Source of the DNA: Marispirochaeta sp963667435
GTDB taxonomy: Bacteria; Spirochaetota; Spirochaetia; JC444; Marispirochaetaceae
Reading direction: 5' to 3'
Assembly: GCA_963667435.1 (NCBI GenBank)
Contig: OY763414.1
Location: 2,294,001-2,358,000 of the forward strand
DNA length: 64,000 nucleotides
Shown here: piece by piece, positions 25,205-32,630 of the stretch
Layout: every line of letters begins with the position of its first letter
Position numbering within the stretch: position 1 is the stretch's first letter
The notes under the pieces: generated by a model
Seen by the model: only the letters and a program-made list of their open reading frames with translations
Database searches by the model: none
What the model was told of the DNA's origin: nothing
Made by a program: the position numbers and the translations under genes

Positions 25205-26670
25205 TGGAAAACTCTATGAAACAGATATCAATAACACTTGAGAATCTTGATGAACTTTTTGCTGACAAACTGAATCCCGCCAAGACCGCGGCAGCCAAGA
25301 CTCTGTTCTTAAAAAATCTGGCCGAAAGCGCCCACCGCTTTTATGGTGGAAAGATGCAGACCCTGCCGAAGGCCGGCGTCTTCGGATTCAACTGGTTTAA
25401 TGTCTGGTACACTCCGGGGGTATCTCAGATTTCAACCACCATCCGGGACAACAACAATGCTTCCTACGAGCTCTCCAATCGTGGCAATTACGTTGCGGTT
25501 GTAAGCGACTCTACCCGTGTACTGGGAGACGGGAACTGTACGCCTCCGGGCGGACTTGGTGTAATGGAGGGAAAATCATTTCTTATGAAATACCTCGGAG
25601 GCATTGATGCAACAGCCATGTGCATGGACAGCCGCAACAGTAAAGGAGAACATGATCCCGATACAATCATCGAATTTGTAAAACGTCTGCAACCCAGCTT
25701 TGGTGCCATCAATCTGGAGGACATCTCCCAGCCGAACTGCTACAAGGTCCTCGATACATTAAGGGAGGAATGTGAAATTCCAGTATGGCACGATGATGCC
25801 CAGGGAACCGCATGTGTAACACTTGCCGGATTGATAAATGCCTTGAAGATTGCCGGAAAAGAGCTCGGCAAGGTCAAAATTGTCATGATGGGAGCAGGCG
25901 CATCCAACGCCACCATTGCACGTATAATTATTAAAGCCGGGGGGAACCCCGACAATATGGTGATCTTCGACTCAAAGGGGTCACTGCACAGCGGACGTGA
26001 GGATATAAAATCCGATCCCAGATTTTACCGCAAATGGGAATTATGCCAAAGCACAAATCCCGGACGTATTCCTGCCATGGAAGAGGCAATAAAGGGAGCA
26101 GATGTGCTTATTGCCCTGGCAAAACCCGGACCGGATACAGTTAGACCGGAATGGATAAGCTCCATGGCTGAAAAATCAATAGTATTCGCCTGTGCCAACC
26201 CGGTTCCGGAGATTTATCCCTATGCAGCCAAGGAAGCCGGAGCGTTCATTGTTGCCACCGGAAGAGGTGATTTTCCGAACCAGGTAAACAATTCCGTCGG
26301 CTTTCCCGGAATTCTTAAAGGTGCTCTGCTTGTTAAAGCTAAAAAGATATCCGACGAAATGGCGATTACCGCCGCAAAATCCCTGGCCGACTTTGCAGAG
26401 AAGCGGGGAATAGATCCGGAAAATATTATTGCCAATATGAATGAAACCGGAGTATTTCCCCACGAAGCCGCAGATGTTGCTGTTCAGGCTATGAATGAGG
26501 GGCTTGCAAGGGTGTCGATGACCCGGAATGAGGTTTATCGTATTGCAGAGCAGGACATAATGGAAGCCCGGGCAATAACCGACCTTATGCTGAAAAATAG
26601 CTTCATAAAAGAGCCCCCCCAGCAGATGCTGCAGGATGCTTTTGAAAAGGCCTTACGCGGAGTACAATGA
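25204..26670 (+). CDS. NAD(P)-dependent malic enzyme
   Basis: Oxidative decarboxylation of malate to pyruvate and CO2 with reduction of NAD(P)+. The 488-aa protein has the N-terminal malic domain (WYTPGVSQIS, VVSDSTRVLGDGN), acidic metal-binding residues in INLEDIS and WHDDAQGTA, the nucleotide fold GAGASNATIARI, and FACANPVPEIYPYA near the C-terminal part of the Rossmann domain. Cofactor choice cannot be fixed by eye. An in-frame ATG at 25216 is an alternative start. Coupling to dctM and nfnA indicates that imported dicarboxylate is oxidised here and the reductant passed on to Nfn. Confidence 0.93.
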   Translation: MENSMKQISITLENLDELFADKLNPAKTAAAKTLFLKNLAESAHRFYGGKMQTLPKAGVFGFNWFNVWYTPGVSQISTTIRDNNNASYELSNRGNYVAVVSDSTRVLGDGNCTPPGGLGVMEGKSFLMKYLGGIDATAMCMDSRNSKGEHDPDTIIEFVKRLQPSFGAINLEDISQPNCYKVLDTLREECEIPVWHDDAQGTACVTLAGLINALKIAGKELGKVKIVMMGAGASNATIARIIIKAGGNPDNMVIFDSKGSLHSGREDIKSDPRFYRKWELCQSTNPGRIPAMEEAIKGADVLIALAKPGPDTVRPEWISSMAEKSIVFACANPVPEIYPYAAKEAGAFIVATGRGDFPNQVNNSVGFPGILKGALLVKAKKISDEMAITAAKSLADFAEKRGIDPENIIANMNETGVFPHEAADVAVQAMNEGLARVSMTRNEVYRIAEQDIMEARAITDLMLKNSFIKEPPQQMLQDAFEKALRGVQ

Positions 26671-27530
26671 AAAAAATCCTTGAGAAACAGCAATTATCTG
26701 CGGAAGTGTTCCGCATGAAATTTGAAGCACCCCTGATCGCCAGGGAGCGCAAGGCAGGCCAGTTCATCATTGTTCAGCTGGACACGGAATTCGGCGAACG
26801 CATTCCCCTGACCATTGCCGATGCCGACCTCATAGAGGGCAGTGTTACCATCATTTTTCAGACCGTGGGACGAACCACCCATCTTCTGGCGGAACTCAAT
26901 CCGGGGGATTATATTCAAAATGTTCTCGGACCTCTGGGACAACCGACATATATTAAAAACTTCGGCACCGCGGTCTGCATAGGAGGAGGCATCGGCGTTG
27001 CGCCGATGCACCCCATTGCGCAGGCCCTGAAGGCCGCCGGCAACACGGTCATAATTATCATTGGCGCACGGAACAGGGAACTCCTTATCATGGAGGAGGA
27101 GATGCGCACTATCGCCGACCAACTTATAATCTGTACCGACGACGGCAGCTATGGCCGCAAGGCTCTGGTTACCGTCCCGCTTAAAGAACTGTGCGAGAAC
27201 GGTCAGAAACCGGATATTGCCGTCGCCATCGGGCCGCCGATAATGATGAAGTTCTGTGCAGAAACCACCCGGCCCTACAACATTCACACCATGGTCAGCC
27301 TCAATACGATTATGGTAGACGGTACCGGTATGTGCGGAGGATGCAGGGTAACTGTAGATGGTGAGATGAAGTTTGTCTGCGTCGACGGCCCCGAATTTGA
27401 CGGTCATGCAGTGGATTTCGACAACATGCTCCTGCGCCTGGGCTCCTACAAGGGCAGGGAAGAACACGATCATGAGCAATGCCATCTGGAGATGGATATC
27501 AAGAACCGCAATCTGGAGGCTTCCAAATGA
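26667..27530 (+). CDS. nfnA: NADH-dependent reduced ferredoxin:NADP+ oxidoreductase, small subunit
   Basis: A 287-residue flavoprotein of the ferredoxin-NADP reductase type. An FAD-binding barrel (RKAGQFIIVQLD, RIPLTIADAD) is followed by the nucleotide fold (VCIGGGIGVAPMHPIAQAL). A [2Fe-2S] site sits at the C-terminus with cysteines in GMCGGCRVTVDGEMKFVCVD. This is the NfnA/SudB architecture. The start overlaps the malic enzyme stop by four bases. With NfnB it can couple NADPH, NADH and ferredoxin by electron bifurcation. Older annotations call the family sulfide dehydrogenase beta subunit. Confidence 0.88.
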   Translation: MKKILEKQQLSAEVFRMKFEAPLIARERKAGQFIIVQLDTEFGERIPLTIADADLIEGSVTIIFQTVGRTTHLLAELNPGDYIQNVLGPLGQPTYIKNFGTAVCIGGGIGVAPMHPIAQALKAAGNTVIIIIGARNRELLIMEEEMRTIADQLIICTDDGSYGRKALVTVPLKELCENGQKPDIAVAIGPPIMMKFCAETTRPYNIHTMVSLNTIMVDGTGMCGGCRVTVDGEMKFVCVDGPEFDGHAVDFDNMLLRLGSYKGREEHDHEQCHLEMDIKNRNLEASK

Positions 27531-29035
27531 GCTTCACACCTGCAGACCTGCTGAAAAAAGAAGCGGCAGAAACCGCGGCTGCTATACGCACAGCCGTGCT
27601 TAAGCCAAAAGATCGGCTCTCTCTTCCCCGACAGGAGATGCCCGCCCAGGATCCCATGATGCGTAAAAACAACATGAACGAAGTCGCCCTGGGATTTTTT
27701 GAAGACCAGGTTAAAGTGGAAGCCGAACGCTGCCTGCAATGCAAAACCGCCCCCTGTGTTTCCGGCTGTCCCGTGCAGATTGATATCCCGGGATTCATCA
27801 AGGCGGCCGCTGAAGGGAATTACGAAAAATCCCTGGGCATTATTAAACGTACCAGCCTGCTTCCAGCTATCTGCGGCAGGGTCTGTCCCCAGGAAAGCCA
27901 GTGCCAGCTCACCTGTACCGTCGGTAAATCATTGAAAGATGTGGACAGGGCGGTTTCCATCGGAAGAATCGAACGCTACATCGCGGACTGGGCGGCAGCC
28001 AATGGAAAGGTCACAACACCGGAGATTCTGCCGGAAACCGGAAAGAAAGTCGCTGTAATCGGTTCTGGGCCCGCTTCGATCACCGTTGCGGCGGATGTCC
28101 GCAGAGAAGGACATGAGGTACACATGTTTGAAGCCTTTCACAAACCCGGCGGGGTAATGGTCTATGGGATTCCGGAATTCAGACTGCCGAAGCAGATAGT
28201 AGCCGATGAAATTGAGACCCTCAGGGAAATGGGGGTTAAACTGGAAACCAATTTTCTGGTTGGACGCACCCGGACCATTGAGAACATGCTCCATGAAGAC
28301 GGGTTTGATGCAGTTTTCATCGGTACTGGAGCAGGTCTTCCCAAGTTCATGGGCATAGAGGGAGAGAATCTTGTCGGAGTATTCTCGGCGAATGAATATC
28401 TGACCAGGGTCAATCTTATGCGTGCATACGACAAGGAACACTCCGATACCCCTATATACCAGACCCGCAAAGTCGCTGTACTGGGAGGAGGCAACGTGGC
28501 CATGGATGCAGCACGGAGTGCCCTCCGTATGGGAGCTAAAGAAGTCCATTTACTGTATCGGCGTACGGAAAAGGAGATGCCAGCCAGAGTGGAGGAAGTT
28601 GCCCATGCCAGGGAGGAAGGGGTTCAGTTTCATCTGCTCAGAAGCCCCAGACGCATACTTGAAGGCGATGAGGGACGAGTCCGGGGACTGGAAGTTCTTG
28701 AATATGAGCTTGGAAAACCCGACGATTCCGGACGCAGACGACCGGTTGAAATACCGGGTTCGGCATATGAAATGACAGTGGATACGGTTATCGTTGCCAT
28801 CGGCAACAACTCCAATCCACTTATAAAGAAGACAACATCGGGTCTTGATATTGACCGAAGGGGCAATATCATCACTGATGAAAACGGGAAAACCAGCATA
28901 GAGCGGGTTTTTGCCGGCGGAGACATTGTTCTGGGTGCGGCGACTGTTATTCTCGCCATGGGAGAAGGTCGAAAGGCTGCTGCAAGTATTAATTCTCTGC
29001 TTGTAAAAAGTCCATCCCTACATTGTATTACTTGA
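27527..29035 (+). CDS. nfnB: NADH-dependent reduced ferredoxin:NADP+ oxidoreductase, large subunit
   Basis: A 502-residue protein resembling the glutamate synthase small subunit. The N-terminal cysteine-rich region (AERCLQCKTAPCVSGCPVQIDI, then ICGRVCPQESQCQLTCTVG) binds two [4Fe-4S] clusters. Two dinucleotide folds follow (VAVIGSGPASITVAADVRR and VAVLGGGNVAMDAARSALR), then FAGGDIVLGAATVILAMGEG. The bifurcating FAD and NADPH sites are in this subunit. The ATG at 27527 overlaps the nfnA stop. Because nfnA is adjacent and no glutamate synthase large subunit is present, Nfn is preferred over GltD. The 3' end overlaps the convergent regulator gene by 18 bp. Confidence 0.9.
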   Translation: MSFTPADLLKKEAAETAAAIRTAVLKPKDRLSLPRQEMPAQDPMMRKNNMNEVALGFFEDQVKVEAERCLQCKTAPCVSGCPVQIDIPGFIKAAAEGNYEKSLGIIKRTSLLPAICGRVCPQESQCQLTCTVGKSLKDVDRAVSIGRIERYIADWAAANGKVTTPEILPETGKKVAVIGSGPASITVAADVRREGHEVHMFEAFHKPGGVMVYGIPEFRLPKQIVADEIETLREMGVKLETNFLVGRTRTIENMLHEDGFDAVFIGTGAGLPKFMGIEGENLVGVFSANEYLTRVNLMRAYDKEHSDTPIYQTRKVAVLGGGNVAMDAARSALRMGAKEVHLLYRRTEKEMPARVEEVAHAREEGVQFHLLRSPRRILEGDEGRVRGLEVLEYELGKPDDSGRRRPVEIPGSAYEMTVDTVIVAIGNNSNPLIKKTTSGLDIDRRGNIITDENGKTSIERVFAGGDIVLGAATVILAMGEGRKAAASINSLLVKSPSLHCIT

Positions 29036-29701
29036 ATAGACTACCTGGGGACGGCCGACCTTCTGATATTTATAGGATTTTGAAATCAGGCCGTTCTGAT
29101 GCAGATATTCCAGGTATCTCCGGACCGTGATCTTTGAAAATGACAGCTTGGTAATTACTTCCTCTATAGTAAATTCCGTGTGAAAAGTATCTATAGTGGA
29201 AGTAATTTTTTCCAGGGTATAACGTGTAATTCCTTTGGGGAGTTGTTCTCCATGGTCAGAGGTTCGGCTATATGCAACAAACTCGTTTATCTTTGCCTGA
29301 TTGTATAATTCTTTTTTCTCCAGCGAATACTTATAACTCCTGTATTTCTCCAAAGCATCGGATAATCGACTGAATATAAATGGTTTGATAATATAATCAA
29401 AAATGCCATACCTCATGGAACATTCAACCGTATCTGCATCGTACGCCGCTGTAATAAGAATAATATCCACGGCATATTCATTTTTTCTGATTATCTTAAG
29501 CAGCTCTGTTCCCCGCATATCCGGCAGGTAAATATCCAGGATAATTAAGTCAACAGAAGACTCATCCAGATAAGCCAGCGCTTCTCCTGCACTCTTGGAT
29601 ATATTCACAACGCAAAAATCCCTAACCTGTTCAGTAAAGTCCTTGTTGATTTCTGCAACTTTGAAATCATCTTCAACAATCATTGTTCTGATGCGTTCCA
29701 T
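29018..29701 (-). CDS. DcuR/CitB-family response regulator
   Basis: A 227-residue regulator. The receiver has Asp56 in LIILDIYLPD and the Lys in IIKPFIF. A linker and a C-terminal winged-helix-like HTH follow (TIEEVITKLSFSKITVRRYLEYLHQNGLI), as in CitB/DcuR/MalR regulators of citrate and C4-dicarboxylate genes. GGGGGA precedes the ATG. It is encoded opposite the dct-mae-nfn operon, ends inside the nfnB 3' end, and is divergent from its probable kinase instead of co-directional with it. It probably controls the transporter operon. Confidence 0.9.
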   Translation of the reverse strand: MERIRTMIVEDDFKVAEINKDFTEQVRDFCVVNISKSAGEALAYLDESSVDLIILDIYLPDMRGTELLKIIRKNEYAVDIILITAAYDADTVECSMRYGIFDYIIKPFIFSRLSDALEKYRSYKYSLEKKELYNQAKINEFVAYSRTSDHGEQLPKGITRYTLEKITSTIDTFHTEFTIEEVITKLSFSKITVRRYLEYLHQNGLISKSYKYQKVGRPQVVYSSNTM

Positions 29702-29814
29702 GCATCATCCCCCGTGTGGTTCCATTAAGTGATAGCTGAATCCCTTTGACGAGCAGTCTTCCCTTTATTCGGGATTAAAAGAAAAGCAAAAAGAGCATAT
29801 TTTCGAGCAGCACA

Positions 29815-29875
29815 ATTATAACACACCACAGCTAATCTGTAATTTCTTGTGACGGGAAAAAGGGCATGCTAAACT
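29815..29875. promoter_or_regulatory. Divergent promoters of the two-component pair
   Basis: Minus strand: TTACAG (29837-29842) and TATAAT (29815-29820), 16-base spacer, for the regulator gene. Plus strand: TTGTGA (29847-29852) and TAAACT (29870-29875), 17-base spacer, for the kinase gene, with initiation expected near 29882 and the start codon at 29890, leaving almost no leader. The -35 elements are four bases apart. Confidence 0.45.
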
Positions 29876-29889
29876 GGTATCCATAATTG

Positions 29890-31473
29890 ATGAAACAGCT
29901 TTTTACTCTACAATCACGCATCTTTCTCTTTATAGCTGCCATCCTGCTGATTACTCTGGGACTGGAGACAATTGTATTTAACAGACAGATAGAAAAGCAG
30001 ATTGTACAGGAAGGCGAAAAGCGCACCATGGCAATAGCGGTTAATGTAGCCGGGGATCCGGGTATAATTGCGGCCTTCTTCGAAAGCGATCCTTCCTCAA
30101 TAATACAGCCCATAACGAAAAACCTTCAGGAAATCACCGATGTAAGTTTTATCGTTGTTATGAACATGGATTCCATCAGGTATTCTCACGCTGAAGTCGA
30201 TAGAATCGGAAAACATTTTGTCGGCGGAGATGAAGTTGATGCAATCAATGGTAGGCAGTATACATCCATTGCCAAAGGAACCCTGGGAATTTCATTACGC
30301 AGTTTTGTACCGATCAAATCCGAAAACAGACAGATAGGAGTGGTTTCAGTTGGTAAGCTGCTAACCGACATACAAAAACAGCAGAAGAAGTATACTGCAC
30401 TCCTGAATTTACTGACCTTTTGTGCTTTGATTATTGGACTGCTAGGAGCCATTTTTCTTTCAAGAAACATTAAACGCACCATATTCGGGCTGGAGCCTTC
30501 CGAGATTGCAGCCATGATGGAAGAACGGGATATTATTCTGTCCAGTATTAACGAGGGTATTATTGCAATAGATACTACAGGGACAATTATAGAACTGAAT
30601 GAAAATGCAAAACGATTATTATCCCTGGAAGAAGAGAGCCGGGGAAAATCATTACGAGAACTTTTTCCCGAAACAAAGCTCCCTATAGTTATCGAATCAG
30701 GCACCCCCCTGCTTGATCAGGAAGAAATAATCAAAGGCAAGGTGGTACTGAGCAGTCGTACACCCATGATATCCAGAGGTGAGATAATAGGAGCAGTAGC
30801 TTCATATCGTGATATGAGCGAAATTCGCAGACTGGCGGAAGAATTAACAGAGGTAAAAAGTTATATCAACGCATTGAGGGCTCAGCATCATGAGCATCTC
30901 AACAAGCTGCATGTTATTTCCGGATTACTCCAACTGGAACGTTTTGATGAAGCAACCCAGTACATCACACGGACTATGGTCAAGCAGCAGGAACTGTTCG
31001 ATTTTCTCCGCAACAGAATAATACCCCCTTCAATCTCAGGATTATTACTGGCAAAAATTAACGAGGCAAAAGAACATCATATAAATTGTACAATTGATCC
31101 GGACAGTATTTTCCCTGCAACAGAAGAAAAGAATATCGATTCATACGTCATAATAATTGGAAATCTGCTGCAAAATGCAATTGAAGCATTAAAAAAGTCT
31201 AACCGGACAGAAAAACATATTTCCATCTCTTTTCTATACAGAGAAAATAATCTGATAATCAGCATAGGCGACAATGGCCCTGGAATTCCTGCAGGCGAAC
31301 ATGAGAGAATATTTTCCAAAGGATTCACAACAAAAGAGCAATCGGAAGAACGGGGATACGGGCTTTACCTGTTAAAACAGCATGTAGCAAAATTGAATGG
31401 GTATATTGAAATATCCAATACAATGGGAGCTGTTTTCACTGTAACACTCCCTTTACAGGAAAAATCTGATTAA
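29890..31473 (+). CDS. DcuS/CitA-family sensor histidine kinase
   Basis: A 527-residue inner-membrane kinase. A transmembrane segment (about 11-29) leads into a periplasmic Cache-type domain with the carboxylate-sensor pattern IRYSHAEVDRIGKHFVGGDE, followed by a second membrane segment (about 176-197), a PAS domain (DIILSSINEGIIAIDTTG), a Spo0B-type His box (RAQHHEHLNKLHVISGLLQL) and an HATPase (GNLLQNAIEAL, DNGPGIP, GYGLYLLKQH). All these are DcuS/CitA traits. The gene looks more A/T-rich than its neighbours. No ribosome site is seen, and a TTG immediately upstream is an alternative start. Confidence 0.9.
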   Translation: MKQLFTLQSRIFLFIAAILLITLGLETIVFNRQIEKQIVQEGEKRTMAIAVNVAGDPGIIAAFFESDPSSIIQPITKNLQEITDVSFIVVMNMDSIRYSHAEVDRIGKHFVGGDEVDAINGRQYTSIAKGTLGISLRSFVPIKSENRQIGVVSVGKLLTDIQKQQKKYTALLNLLTFCALIIGLLGAIFLSRNIKRTIFGLEPSEIAAMMEERDIILSSINEGIIAIDTTGTIIELNENAKRLLSLEEESRGKSLRELFPETKLPIVIESGTPLLDQEEIIKGKVVLSSRTPMISRGEIIGAVASYRDMSEIRRLAEELTEVKSYINALRAQHHEHLNKLHVISGLLQLERFDEATQYITRTMVKQQELFDFLRNRIIPPSISGLLLAKINEAKEHHINCTIDPDSIFPATEEKNIDSYVIIIGNLLQNAIEALKKSNRTEKHISISFLYRENNLIISIGDNGPGIPAGEHERIFSKGFTTKEQSEERGYGLYLLKQHVAKLNGYIEISNTMGAVFTVTLPLQEKSD

Positions 31474-31529
31474 GTGGATCCAGACAGGACACAGAAATAG
31501 ATTGGCCATATGTAAACCTGGATCCCCAT

Positions 31530-31545
31530 TAAAAGCGAAGAATAC
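31530..31545 (+). repeat. Right copy of the 16-nt direct repeat
   Basis: Identical to 22117-22132. Read in the HEAT frame it again gives KAKNTD-stop, but with different third bases (ACC, GAC, TAA against ACG, GAT, TAG), and it ends beside the DsrE stop codon. It may be a remnant of the original HEAT gene end. Confidence 0.55.
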
Positions 31546-31548
31546 CGA

Positions 31549-31899
31549 CTAAAAAGTAATTACCCTGTAGCCTTTTTCAATATAACTGCTCATTGAGGGG
31601 TGGCCTTTCAGGTCGCCTCCCAGGGGCAGTCCCTGTTCTTCCACCTCTCTCGTTACTCCCAACTTTGCAGAACATGCCTGACAGACAGTATCAATAAGAC
31701 CGGATTCTTTCAGCTTCACCCAGAGATTTGCGAAAGGCGCATCGGGCTTTACCAGTTCCCTTGCAACGGTTACAGCTGATCCTTCCAGAACAACCTTCAC
31801 CTCATAGCCCTTCTCCTGCATATCAAAAGCGTTGAGCATTACATGGACAAAACAGACAGGATCACCGTTAAAGGCAAACAAAACAAATTTTTCAACCAT
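31549..31899 (-). CDS. DsrE-like protein
   Basis: A 116-residue cytoplasmic protein of the DsrE/YchN type. The fold is suggested by VEKFVLFAFNGDPVCFVHVMLNAFDM, the GYEVKVVLEGSAVTVAREL strand-helix unit and a Cys pair in IDTVCQACSAKLGV. Family members take part in sulfur transfer or act as small trimeric binding proteins. No other sulfur-relay gene is nearby, so the role is unknown. AGGAGG lies just before the ATG at 31899. It is divergent from the TetR gene. Confidence 0.78.
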   Translation of the reverse strand: MVEKFVLFAFNGDPVCFVHVMLNAFDMQEKGYEVKVVLEGSAVTVARELVKPDAPFANLWVKLKESGLIDTVCQACSAKLGVTREVEEQGLPLGGDLKGHPSMSSYIEKGYRVITF

Positions 31900-31958
31900 A
31901 CTTTCCTCCTGCACTCTACCTTACTTCATAAAAAAAAGAGAAACAATTATAAAAACCG

Positions 31959-31994
31959 TTGACTTTTTACACTATTTTGGTATATTTAGTGTAA
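31959..31994 (+). promoter_or_regulatory. tetR promoter overlapped by a perfect operator-like palindrome
   Basis: TTGACT (31959-31964) and TATATT (31981-31986) are 16 bases apart. TTACACTA (31967-31974) and TAGTGTAA (31987-31994) form a perfect 8-12-8 inverted repeat across the spacer and -10. A bound dimer would block the polymerase. Transcription should begin near 31993, five bases before the ATG, so the mRNA is nearly leaderless. Confidence 0.7.
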
Positions 31995-31997
31995 CAT

Positions 31998-32630
31998 ATG
32001 GCTTCAAGAATGCGCACAAGAATAATTTCCGGATCCACCGAACTCTTTACCCGCATGGGATACAGCAAGGTAACTATGGAAGAACTGGCAGAGCATATGG
32101 GTATCAGCAAAAAAACAATTTACAACCATTTTGATACCAAAGAAGCCTTATTCGACGAAGTACTCTCCCTGTCCAACCGAAGAATAGCCAGGGAGCTTGG
32201 AGATATTGCGGAAAACGATTCTCTTCCCCTTCCCGAAAAATTCAACAAGGTGCTGGAGCAGGCCTACCGGGAAATCGGGACCAAGGATTCCGCATTTTTC
32301 AAGGATCTAAACAGATACAATGAGGGGCTAAATAATCGTCCCATCGAACTTCTGAGAGAATCGACCCGAAAAGTAATAACAGCGCTGTTACGCCAGTCCC
32401 AGGAAGAGGGAATTGTTACCCGGGAACTCTCCGTTCAAAGGCTGGCCGGTGTTTTTCAGAATATCATAGAAGGGGTAACCTCCGGGAAATATGGTGAAAA
32501 AAACCAGATATCCCGGGTACAACTGTTAAAAGATAGCGTCAAGATAACATTGGACGGTATTCTCACACCAAGGGGACGGGAAATTCTTTCCGAATCCGTG
32601 CTGAACTCTCTTAAGGATGAACAACTGTGA
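31998..32630 (+). CDS. TetR-family repressor
   Basis: A 210-residue regulator. The HTH is at residues 10-55 (RIISGSTELFTRMGYSKVT, then EELAEHMGISKKTIYNHFDTKEALFDEVL). The helical ligand-binding part follows and ends in a typical PF14246-like AefR/TetR C-domain; the exact subfamily is not certain. It starts about five bases after the predicted transcription start and has no ribosome site. The palindrome on its own promoter suggests autorepression. The stop overlaps the transporter gene start (GTGA), so it probably controls the whole export set. Confidence 0.93.
   Translation: MASRMRTRIISGSTELFTRMGYSKVTMEELAEHMGISKKTIYNHFDTKEALFDEVLSLSNRRIARELGDIAENDSLPLPEKFNKVLEQAYREIGTKDSAFFKDLNRYNEGLNNRPIELLRESTRKVITALLRQSQEEGIVTRELSVQRLAGVFQNIIEGVTSGKYGEKNQISRVQLLKDSVKITLDGILTPRGREILSESVLNSLKDEQL

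Noticed and set aside
26694..27485. A 263-codon open frame opposite nfnA
   Set aside because: nfnA has all flavin and iron-sulfur motifs and is coupled to its neighbours on the plus strand.
27527..29035. NfnB as the small subunit of glutamate synthase (GltD)
   Set aside because: The iron-sulfur and dinucleotide folds are shared, but the partner gene is an NfnA/SudB-type flavoprotein and no large GltB gene is present, so Nfn fits better.
22335..31473. Mobile element carrying the dicarboxylate genes
   Set aside because: No transposase, integrase, tRNA or terminal inverted repeat is present; only the imperfect direct repeat is reported, as a finding.
31476..31525. GGATCCAG / CTGGATCC inverted repeat after the DcuS-like kinase gene
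   Set aside because: Eight-base arms with a 34-base loop and no T-run; weak as a terminator and without other signs of function.
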